The notes beneath the pieces were generated by a model that saw only the letters and a list, made by a program, of their open reading frames with translations, did not search any database and was not told where the DNA came from. DNA of 64,000 nucleotides from Actinomyces sp. oral taxon 170 str. F0386 (GTDB lineage: Bacteria; Actinomycetota; Actinomycetes; Actinomycetales; Actinomycetaceae), in the NCBI RefSeq assembly GCF_000195595.1, contig NZ_GL882573.1:102973-166972 (forward strand), written 5' to 3'. Of the stretch, positions 1 through 6,658 are shown in pieces. Positions within the stretch are counted from its first letter, which is position 1; every line of letters begins with the position of its first letter. A program made the translations under genes and the position numbers.

Positions 1-709
1 GCTGCCTCTTGCGCTCACCCGAGAGCACCTTCACCAGCAGCAGCCGCAGCCTTCCGAGTCCCCAGAGCACTCCGAGGAGGAGGCTGAGGGCGATCAGCCC
101 GACCGGTATCAGCAGCAGGGCGGCCTGCAGCCCGGTCAGCACCATCTCGCGACCGCCCAGGTAGAACCTGACGGGGTTCTCGGGGGAGGTCATGAAGGGC
201 GCCAGGATGCTGGTGACGGTCAGGGCTCCGAGGAACGCGGTGAGGAAGAACGACGCCGTGCTCAGCGTCATGCCCCCCAGGCACAGGGGCAGGTCCTGCC
301 GCCAGAACTCCACGTGGGCGACGCGCGCCAGCAGCCACGGGCTCTTGCGCTCGCCCTCCTTGCGGCCGGACGGGGCGTCGGTTCCCAGCCCGCGTGCAGC
401 GATGCGCTCCAGCGACGCCCACAGAGGGACCGTCAGGTGGAACAGCAGGATGGAGGGGATGAGGAGGATGACCTGCGGTATCCACAGCGCGGCGTGCAGG
501 AGCTCCCACCCGATGACGCTGATCCACCAGAGGCTCCGCCTCGGGCGGCGCCCGGTCGAGGGAGGGGCGGCCTCCGGGCCTGCCGCGAACGGGACGGCCG
601 GGGAAGGGTCGGCAGCTGATGGCATGGGTGCGGTCCTGTCCAGCGGGGCCTCCATGGGAGCAGTCGCAGGCAGGTCGGAAGGGGAGCCGAGTGGTGGCGT
701 CGGGGTCAT
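1..709 (-). CDS. Membrane sensor protein, partial (probable histidine kinase N-terminus)
   Basis: The frame is open from an ATG at 709 to the window edge, giving 236 residues without a stop, so the gene is cut off. About 55 Pro/Ala-rich residues come first. Four hydrophobic segments follow, near residues 63-97 (a helical pair), 145-170 and 190-220, with a charged loop between the pairs. This two-plus-two layout resembles the putative sensor domain found at the N-terminus of many actinobacterial histidine kinases; that link is an inference because no kinase domain is visible. No Shine-Dalgarno precedes the ATG, but TAACGT lies seven bases upstream, which would fit a leaderless start. ATGs at codons 19 and 29 are alternatives. 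Confidence 0.55.
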   Translation of the reverse strand, partial: MTPTPPLGSPSDLPATAPMEAPLDRTAPMPSAADPSPAVPFAAGPEAAPPSTGRRPRRSLWWISVIGWELLHAALWIPQVILLIPSILLFHLTVPLWASLERIAARGLGTDAPSGRKEGERKSPWLLARVAHVEFWRQDLPLCLGGMTLSTASFFLTAFLGALTVTSILAPFMTSPENPVRFYLGGREMVLTGLQAALLLIPVGLIALSLLLGVLWGLGRLRLLLVKVLSGERKRQ

Positions 710-870
710 GCCGACGACGTTAACGGGGCCGGCCCCGGGGCGCACTCGTGCTGGCTCCCCAGTGCGCACTGCATGCGTGCCCCGAGGTGGTGCTGGCACC
801 CTCACGGTGGTGCGCACGCGACCAGTGGCGAGGTGGGGTTAACCGGATATGAAGACGGGGGTGAGCACCA

Positions 871-1452
871 GTGTCATGGAGGCCCGCGAAGAGTGAACTG
901 GTGGACATGAGCCTTGACCCGTTCCTTCCATGCCATGCAGCCGTTGCCACCGACGCCTTCGGCCCCGCCTCGGGACCGGTCCGCACGCCCACCCGCTTCC
1001 AAGCCTTCGCCGGTACCGAGATGCTCGGGCCGGGAGCCGACGAGCCGGTACGCCCAGCGCACTCCGACGAGGTGAGCATCCACGAACGACGTCGGGACTA
1101 CGTGCACTGGTACGTGGCAGTGGGCGCCGAGGCCGTGGCGCTGGCGCTGCTGATCGTCGTCGTCGGACAGCAGCTGGCGCCGGTCCTGCGGGCCGCGGCG
1201 CCGGGCGGGGGAACGGTGGCCTGGGCGCACGACCTCCTGGCGGAGTCGCAGCGGCTGCTCGCCAGGGTGGGTGATGCTGAGCTACGGCCCTGGCTGCCGT
1301 CAGCCCTGGCCGCGTTACTGACGGTCACGGGGCCCTGGTTGAGGAGGTCGACCGTCCGGTGGGGCCTGGGCGTCCTGGCGGGAAGCCGGGTGGTGTCCGT
1401 CATCGGCTGGCTCATCGTTGCGGTGGTCGCAGGACTCTGGGGGCAGTCGTGA
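871..1452 (+). CDS. Small hypothetical membrane protein
   Basis: 193 residues from a GTG at 871, preceded by a GGGGGTGAG stretch; an ATG at 907 is an alternative that removes 12 residues. The first ~80 residues are soluble-looking. Hydrophobic segments follow at about residues 82-105 (rich in Val/Leu/Ala) and at the extreme C-terminus (about 173-190), with a weaker one near 142-155. I do not recognise a family. It is divergent from the sensor gene at the window edge, with about 160 bases between them. Codon use is normal for the window, which supports real coding. Confidence 0.5.
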   Translation: MSWRPAKSELVDMSLDPFLPCHAAVATDAFGPASGPVRTPTRFQAFAGTEMLGPGADEPVRPAHSDEVSIHERRRDYVHWYVAVGAEAVALALLIVVVGQQLAPVLRAAAPGGGTVAWAHDLLAESQRLLARVGDAELRPWLPSALAALLTVTGPWLRRSTVRWGLGVLAGSRVVSVIGWLIVAVVAGLWGQS

Positions 1453-1660
1453 TGCGCCGCCGGGGACGCCTCGCCGTGGTCGGGTGCCATCGAGGCTGGC
1501 CGGGGGCATTCGACGCCTTCCTGCGCCCGTACGCCTGAGATGCCCCCGGGCGCGCGGAATGTCCTCGCCGACGCGCCGGTTGGGCCGGGCGCGAAAGGGC
1601 CTGACGTCGGGCCGTCCCGCGGAGCTACGGTGCCATCACGACTGCATCGAAGGAGAACTC

Positions 1661-2524
1661 ATGGCCAACGCCTCCGCCCCCACCATCACTCTCAACAACG
1701 GCGTCGATATCCCCCAGATCGGTTTCGGCGTCTTCCTGACGCCGCCGGAGGAGACCGAGCGGGTCGTGCTCGAGGCCTTCGAGGTCGGCTACCGCCACGT
1801 CGACACCGCCCAGGCCTACCGTAACGAGGAGGGCGTGGGAGCCGCCGTCGCCGCCTGCGGGCTGCCCCGCGAGGACGTCTTCGTGACCACCAAGGTGTGG
1901 TTCTCCAACGCCGGGGACGAGCGCGCCGCTCGCTCCATCGACGGCTCCCTGCGCCGCCTGGGCATCGACTACATCGACCTGTTGCTGGTCCACCAGCCCT
2001 TCGGCGACTACTACGGCACCTACCGCGCCATGGAGAAGGCCCTGGCCGCCGGCAAGGTCCGCGCCATCGGCGTCTCCAACTTCTTCCCCGACCGGTTCGT
2101 GGACCTGGCGCAGCACGTCGAGGTGCCTCCGGCCGTCAACCAGATGGAGACCCACGTCTTCAACCAGCAGGCCGACAACCGCGCCTGGTACACCAAGTAC
2201 GGCACCGCCCTGGAGTCCTGGGGCCCGCTGGCCCAGGGCCGCAACAACATCTTCACCCATCCGGTGCTCACCGGAGTCGGCGAGAAGTACGGCAAGTCCG
2301 CCGCCCAGGTGGCGCTGCGCTACCTCATCCAGCTGGGCATCATCGTCATTCCCAAGACGGTCCACCGTGAGCGCATGGTCTCCAACCTCGACGTCACCGA
2401 CTTCCAGCTCGACGACGCCGACATGCGGACCATCGCCGCCCTCGATGAGGGACAGGGCGTCGTCAACCACTACGACCCCGCCTTCCAGGAGCGCCTCGCC
2501 TCCTTCACGGTCGAGGAGGACTGA
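1661..2524 (+). CDS. Aldo/keto reductase
   Basis: 287 residues, the normal length for a cytosolic NADPH-dependent aldo/keto reductase of the 2,5-diketo-D-gluconate reductase / prostaglandin F synthase-like group. The (beta/alpha)8 family signature is clear: NGVDIPQIGFGVF near the start, the catalytic tetrad Asp48, Tyr53, Lys78 and His111 (in DTAQAY, TTKVW and LLVHQP), and IPKTVHRERMVSNL for cofactor binding near the C-terminus. The ATG at 1661 is fixed by an AAGGAG six bases upstream, although the frame stays open further 5'. It reduces aldehydes or ketones; the substrate cannot be read from sequence. It converges on the BCCT transporter gene. Confidence 0.93.
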   Translation: MANASAPTITLNNGVDIPQIGFGVFLTPPEETERVVLEAFEVGYRHVDTAQAYRNEEGVGAAVAACGLPREDVFVTTKVWFSNAGDERAARSIDGSLRRLGIDYIDLLLVHQPFGDYYGTYRAMEKALAAGKVRAIGVSNFFPDRFVDLAQHVEVPPAVNQMETHVFNQQADNRAWYTKYGTALESWGPLAQGRNNIFTHPVLTGVGEKYGKSAAQVALRYLIQLGIIVIPKTVHRERMVSNLDVTDFQLDDADMRTIAALDEGQGVVNHYDPAFQERLASFTVEED

Positions 2525-2678
2525 GCCTTTCGGCCTTCTGCGACTGCCTCCGGTTACCGGCGGGAGACATTCGACGCGGCCGGGTGCAGCTTGAGCCGGC
2601 CGGGGACGTTCGACGTCGTCGGGGACAAGACCCTGTACCAGTACGCGCCGGACGTCCCCGCCGGGGGAGGAGCACGAG
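2525..2678. other. Convergent intergenic region with inverted repeats
   Basis: The gap lies between the convergent aldo/keto reductase and BCCT genes. GGGGACGT near 2606-2613 is matched by ACGTCCCC near 2652-2659, with GC-rich flanks that extend the pairing. The arrangement could act as a bidirectional terminator. There is no T-tract on either side, so this is only a suggestion. Confidence 0.3.
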
Positions 2679-4925
2679 TCAGAGCCGCCGGGAGAACCGG
2701 GACTCGGTCTTTTCGGAGGTGCGCACGTACTCCAGCCAGCGCTCGTAGTGGTCGAGTACGTCGTGGGCCACCTGGTCGGAGTTCCAGTCGACGACGTCGT
2801 AGCCCTGGCCGCCGCTGTGGGGGCGCACCTCGAGGCGCACCGTGAGGTCGTCGGCCTCGTGGACGGCGAACCCGTAGGCGGGCACGGGCGTGACCACCAT
2901 GCGCACCACATAGCGGAAGGAGTCGATGGAGCTGGACTGCTCCTCCCCGACCTCGCTGGCCGGCTCGGAGGAGACGACCAGGCTGGCCCGCCCCAGGAAG
3001 GTGCGCTCGTCGTCGGGGTCCTGCGCCTCGGGCCCCTCGACGAAGACCTCGGCGGAGACGTTCTCCTTGCGCAGCTCGGTGGCCACCGCCTCCAGGGCCG
3101 GCACGATGCGCCGCTCCATGGCGTGGCCGGCCTCGTCGGGTGACACGGAGTTGAGGGTGTGCGTCAGGCGCTCGCGCCACGGCGTCTGCTCCAGGCCCGC
3201 GGCCGACCCGTTGAAACCGAGGGCGCGGTTGCGGTTGGCCAGGGACAGGGCCTGGTTGTAGGTGTCCTCGGTGCTCAGGGAACGCCACAGCGTGTACATG
3301 ATGAGGATGAGCACCCCGGAGAAGGGCAGTGCCATGACGATCGTGGCCTGCTGGAGGATCGGGATGCCGCCGGCCACGAGCATCGCGATGGTGAGGACCC
3401 CGGTCAGGGCGGCCCAGAAGATCCGCAGCCAGGGGGCGGCGTCCTGGCGCGCCGAGCGGATGCGGCTGGAGAGGTTGGCCATGACCAGGGCCCCGGAGTC
3501 GGCACTGGTGACGTAGAAGAGGATGCCGATGAACAGGGCCAGGGCGATGAGGAGCTTCTGACCCGGCAGGTGCTCGAGCATCCAGTACAGGCCCTGCTCG
3601 GGCTGGTTCAGGGTGAGGTCGCGGAACTCGCCGTTGCCGCGGATGACCAGATCGAGGGCGTGGTTGCCGAAGATCGCCACCCACATGAGGATGTAGCAGA
3701 AGGGCAGCAGGAGGCTGCCGAGCACGAACTGACGGATGGTGCGCCCGCGCGAGATGCGGGCCAGGAACATACCCACGAAGGCCGCCCAGGCGATCCACCA
3801 GGCCCAGAAGAACAGGGTCCAGGCGTTGAGCCACTCATCGGGCCGGTTGTAGGCGTAGGTCTCCAGCGTCAGCAGCGGGAAGCGGGTGAAGAAGTCGCCG
3901 ATGGAGCCCACGAGCGCGTCGATGAGGAAGGCGGCGTCACCGGTGATGAGCACCCACAGGGCCAGGCCGATGGCCAGCAGCACGTTGATGGTGGACAGGA
4001 CGCGCACGCCGCGGTCGACCCCGGAGACGGCCGAGACGGTCGCCATGATGACGGCCAGGGCGGTCAGGCCGATCTGGGTGGGGAAGCCCTGCGGCAGCCC
4101 GAACAGGATATTGAGGGCCACGTTCAGCTGAACGACGCCGACGCCCAGTGAGGCCGCGATGCCGAAGACCCCACCGACCAGGGCAGCGGCGTCGACGATG
4201 TCGCCGATGACGCCCTCGGTGTGCCGACCCAGCAGCGGGCGCAGGGTGGAACGCAGGGTGAGCGTGTCACGGCGTCGGTAGGCGAAGTAGGCCATGGACA
4301 GACCCACCAGCGCGTACAGCCCCCAGCCGGAGATGCCGTAGTGGAACAGAGACAGGACGATTGCGTCGCGGGCGGCCTGGATGGTCTGGCCCTCACCGGT
4401 GGGCGGGTGCATGTACTGGTCGACCGGCTCGGCGACGGCGAAGAACAGGATCTCGGTGCCGATGCCGGCGGCGAAGAGCATGGCCGTCCAGGCGAAGGTC
4501 GAGAAGTCCGGCGTCGAGTTGTCCGGGCCCAGACGGATCCGTCCGAACCGGGAGAAGGCCAGCGCCAGGATGAAGATGAGCGCGGTGGTGATGAGGAGGA
4601 TGTAGAAGGAGCCGAACCACCGGCTCGTCCAGGTCACGGCCGCCTCGAAGGTGCTTTTGACGATGTTCGGGGCAACGATCGCGGCCAGGGCGACGACGGT
4701 GATGATGGTGGCCGACACGAAGAAGACCACCGGGTTGAAGGACTGCGTGTCGGCCGGCTTGCCGAGCGGGGCCTCGGACTGGGGCTCGCCCGGTGTCCCG
4801 GGCGGCGAGGTGTGGTCGGGGGGCTCGGGAACTCGCTCCGAGGGCCCGTCTGCTGTGGACTCGCTCTGCTCGCTCGTTTCGGGTGACCGGCTCACCGACC
4901 TGCTCCGTTCTTCATGGGGACTCAT
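2679..4925 (-). CDS. BCCT-family choline/betaine transporter with long cytosolic tail
   Basis: 748 residues. After a ~60-residue polar N-terminus there are about twelve membrane segments between residues ~65 and ~550. Hallmarks of the betaine/carnitine/choline transporter family are present, including GIGTEILFFAVAEP and the Trp-rich segment FFWAWWIAWAAFVGMF around the substrate-binding helix. The last ~200 residues are hydrophilic, as in E. coli BetT, whose C-terminal domain senses osmotic stress. It probably imports a quaternary ammonium osmolyte with sodium or protons. Choline versus glycine betaine cannot be decided, since no bet oxidation genes are nearby. The ATG at 4925 lacks a good ribosome site; a GTG at codon 11 with GGAG upstream is an alternative. 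Confidence 0.88.
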   Translation of the reverse strand: MSPHEERSRSVSRSPETSEQSESTADGPSERVPEPPDHTSPPGTPGEPQSEAPLGKPADTQSFNPVVFFVSATIITVVALAAIVAPNIVKSTFEAAVTWTSRWFGSFYILLITTALIFILALAFSRFGRIRLGPDNSTPDFSTFAWTAMLFAAGIGTEILFFAVAEPVDQYMHPPTGEGQTIQAARDAIVLSLFHYGISGWGLYALVGLSMAYFAYRRRDTLTLRSTLRPLLGRHTEGVIGDIVDAAALVGGVFGIAASLGVGVVQLNVALNILFGLPQGFPTQIGLTALAVIMATVSAVSGVDRGVRVLSTINVLLAIGLALWVLITGDAAFLIDALVGSIGDFFTRFPLLTLETYAYNRPDEWLNAWTLFFWAWWIAWAAFVGMFLARISRGRTIRQFVLGSLLLPFCYILMWVAIFGNHALDLVIRGNGEFRDLTLNQPEQGLYWMLEHLPGQKLLIALALFIGILFYVTSADSGALVMANLSSRIRSARQDAAPWLRIFWAALTGVLTIAMLVAGGIPILQQATIVMALPFSGVLILIMYTLWRSLSTEDTYNQALSLANRNRALGFNGSAAGLEQTPWRERLTHTLNSVSPDEAGHAMERRIVPALEAVATELRKENVSAEVFVEGPEAQDPDDERTFLGRASLVVSSEPASEVGEEQSSSIDSFRYVVRMVVTPVPAYGFAVHEADDLTVRLEVRPHSGGQGYDVVDWNSDQVAHDVLDHYERWLEYVRTSEKTESRFSRRL

Positions 4926-5051
4926 GGAGTGCTGTGCTTTGGAGTGCTGGGGGCTGGGGACATGTGGGACAACCGCCAGGATGCCGGGAACAAGATATCG
5001 GGGTACCGGCGGGGTCAGGGTACCGGTCCGGGCCCGGGCTTCGTGTGGAGC

Positions 5052-5076
5052 CTATAACGGAGACGAGGCGCCCGTT
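5052..5076. promoter_or_regulatory. Inverted repeat in the BCCT/tadA divergent promoter region
   Basis: ATAACGG (from ~5054) and CCGTTAT (ending ~5078) form a perfect 7-bp dyad with an 11-base spacer, about midway between the divergent BCCT transporter and tadA. The left arm overlaps a TATAAC box. It could be an operator for either gene. No regulator is identified. Confidence 0.3.
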
Positions 5077-5161
5077 ATGTCTTTCCTCCGATGTCGGGGC
5101 GGCGTGGAGGAGCGGTGGCGGCGCCGTCGGGCCGCCCTTCCGGTCTGACATCCTTGGAGCT

Positions 5162-5635
5162 GTGACGTCTCCGCCTTCCGCTCATCCGACCATCGATGCC
5201 GCTATGGCTCGCGCCCTGGAGCTGGCCCGTGCGGCGGGCGAGTCGGGGGAGGTCCCGGTGGGCGCCGTCGTCCTCTCGCCGGAGGGAACCGTCCTGGCCG
5301 AGGCCGCCAACGCCCGCGAGGCCCAGCACGACCCGACGGCGCACGCCGAGATCCGCGCCCTGCGCGCCGCCGGTGCCGCCCTGGGCGATTCCCACCTGGA
5401 CGGCTGCACCCTCGTGGTCACCCTCGAGCCGTGCACCATGTGCGCCGGCGCCATCGTCCTGGCCCGCGTGGCCCGGTTGGTGCTGGGGGCGTGGGAGCCG
5501 AGGACCGGCGCCTGCGGCTCGGTGCGCGACGTCGTGCGCGACGCCCGCGCCAACCACCAGGTCGAGGTGCGCGCCGGCCTGCGCGCCCGGGAGTCCCAGG
5601 ACCTTCTGACCGCCTTCTTCTCCGGCCGTCGCTGA
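5162..5635 (+). CDS. tadA: tRNA-specific adenosine deaminase
   Basis: 157 residues from a GTG at 5162; an internal ATG at codon 15 is the alternative. This is the enzyme that deaminates adenosine 34 to inosine in tRNA-Arg(ACG). The zinc deaminase signature is complete: His61 and catalytic Glu63 in HAE, and Cys91/Cys94 in PCTMC, separated by the usual distance. VPVGAVV and NAREAQHDPTAHAEI are typical of TadA rather than of cytidine deaminases. A serine tRNA follows directly downstream, a pairing often seen in actinobacteria. It is essential in most bacteria. Confidence 0.93.
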   Translation: MTSPPSAHPTIDAAMARALELARAAGESGEVPVGAVVLSPEGTVLAEAANAREAQHDPTAHAEIRALRAAGAALGDSHLDGCTLVVTLEPCTMCAGAIVLARVARLVLGAWEPRTGACGSVRDVVRDARANHQVEVRAGLRARESQDLLTAFFSGRR

Positions 5636-5675
5636 GTCCCGACGTCGGCCGTGACTGATACCGCAGGACACCGCG

Positions 5676-5705
5676 TTGGGGGGTGGGGCGCCGTCCGTGT
5701 AACCT
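5676..5705 (+). promoter_or_regulatory. Promoter of tRNA-Ser(CGA)
   Basis: A TTGGGG box at 5676-5681 and TAACCT at 5700-5705 are 18 bases apart. The expected start of transcription falls just before the tRNA at 5715. Confidence 0.5.
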
Positions 5706-5714
5706 CGTGGGCGA

Positions 5715-5803
5715 GGTAGCGTGTCCGAGCGGCCGAAGGTGCAGATCTCGAAAGTCTGTGTGGTTCATAGCCACCCTGGGTTCGAATCCCAGCGCTACCG
5801 CCA
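5715..5803 (+). tRNA. tRNA-Ser(CGA)
   Basis: The acceptor arms GGTAGCG (5715-5721) and CGCTACC (5793-5799) pair fully, and CCA is encoded at 5801-5803. The anticodon stem CAGAT/GTCTG encloses the loop CTCGAAA, giving anticodon CGA at 5749-5751, which reads UCG. The long variable arm (TGGTTCATAGCCA) is diagnostic of a serine tRNA, and the T arm CTGGGTTCGAATCCCAG is canonical. Confidence 0.97.
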
Positions 5804-5810
5804 CAACGGG

Positions 5811-5850
5811 AGGGCCCGCCGAAGCAGCCGCGAGCTGCGCGGCGGGCCCT
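5811..5850 (+). terminator. Terminator after tRNA-Ser(CGA)
   Basis: A perfect 11-bp stem (AGGGCCCGCCG at 5811-5821, CGGCGGGCCCT at 5840-5850) encloses an 18-base loop that can itself pair (GCAGC/GCTGC). There is no T-tract, which is common for actinobacterial terminators. Confidence 0.75.
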
Positions 5851-6017
5851 CGCCGTCCCAGCCTCGCCTGCCGGATGAGGCTGATCCTGCGGCGCTCCGG
5901 CCGCGCCACTCCGGGCAGCGCTGTGCAAACCTCCTGCAAGCCCGGATGTGCCGGGACCTGCATGTCCGTCAACCGCGCTGAAAGCACTTGGTCCCCCATT
6001 TGTCCGACGTCGGGCTC

Positions 6018-6023
6018 TACCCT
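6018..6023 (+). promoter_or_regulatory. -10 box of a leaderless gene
   Basis: TACCCT ends six bases before the ATG at 6030 and no Shine-Dalgarno is present. Transcription is therefore expected to begin at the start codon. Confidence 0.45.
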
Positions 6024-6029
6024 TGACTC

Positions 6030-6503
6030 ATGAGCCGCCGTCCCCACCGTCCCCACGAATCCCGAACCCTCTCCCGCACCCGTACTCAGGCCCGTCCCCA
6101 TCCTCATGCCTCCGAGACCGCTCCCCATGCGGCCACCGACCTCTACTCGCTCCTGTGCGACGCCATGGTCGCCGGTGACACGAAGGCGATCGACGCCCTG
6201 CTCACCGACGACTGCGTCCTGACCCACATGACCGGCTACCCCCAGCCCAAGATCGAGTGGCTCGGGGACATCGCCACCGGCGCCATGTGCTACCACGCCC
6301 ACGAGGTGGTCTCCGTCCAGGCGGACACGATCGCCGGCTTCCCGGTGGTGCGCGGACGCACCCGCACCACGGCCACCCTGTGGGGCGGGCGCGGCACCTG
6401 GAACCTCCAGCTCGTCGGATACGTCGTGCCCGACGCCGACCCCGACACCGAGCACAACACCACCGGCTTCCGCTTCAGCCGCCTGGACGCCTCCACGTGG
6501 TGA
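6030..6503 (+). CDS. NTF2-like / SnoaL-like protein
   Basis: 157 residues. The first ~38 are Arg/His/Pro-rich and probably disordered. The remainder fits the NTF2-like (DUF4440/SnoaL) fold: an N-terminal helix with DLYSLLCDAMVAGDTKAIDALLTDDCVLTHMTGYPQPKIEWLG, then strands. Such domains serve as small binding pockets or as isomerases; no catalytic role can be assigned. The start at 6030 is chosen because TACCCT lies six bases upstream; the internal Met in MVAGDTK would leave too little of the first helix. A second NTF2-like gene lies at 46.4-46.8 kb. Confidence 0.7.
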   Translation: MSRRPHRPHESRTLSRTRTQARPHPHASETAPHAATDLYSLLCDAMVAGDTKAIDALLTDDCVLTHMTGYPQPKIEWLGDIATGAMCYHAHEVVSVQADTIAGFPVVRGRTRTTATLWGGRGTWNLQLVGYVVPDADPDTEHNTTGFRFSRLDASTW

Positions 6504-6534
6504 GTCGTCGCTGAGCCGGTTGTCCTGAGAACGT

Positions 6535-6553
6535 CTGAGCCGGCCGGGCTCAG
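6535..6553. terminator. Candidate bidirectional terminator
   Basis: CTGAGCC (6535-6541) and GGCTCAG (6547-6553) form a short hairpin between the convergent NTF2-like gene and hrpB. Only 7 bp of stem and no T-tract. Confidence 0.35.
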
Positions 6554-6658
6554 CCGGAGCCCCGGGGGCCTCCTCGGGCCTCTTGGCAGTACCGGCCCGC
6601 TGCGGCGCTTGCCGCCCACCGTCCCCGGACGGCGCCCGGGTGAGCTTCGCTCTCTGGC

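Noticed and set aside
1418..1660. Extension of the aldo/keto reductase upstream by 81 residues
   Set aside because: The AKR fold begins at the ATG at 1661, which has a strong ribosome site; the upstream part is Arg/Pro-rich.
5804..6029. Integration site or island downstream of tRNA-Ser(CGA)
   Set aside because: No integrase gene, no repeated tRNA 3' end and no change in gene style follow; the tRNA is simply closed by a terminator.
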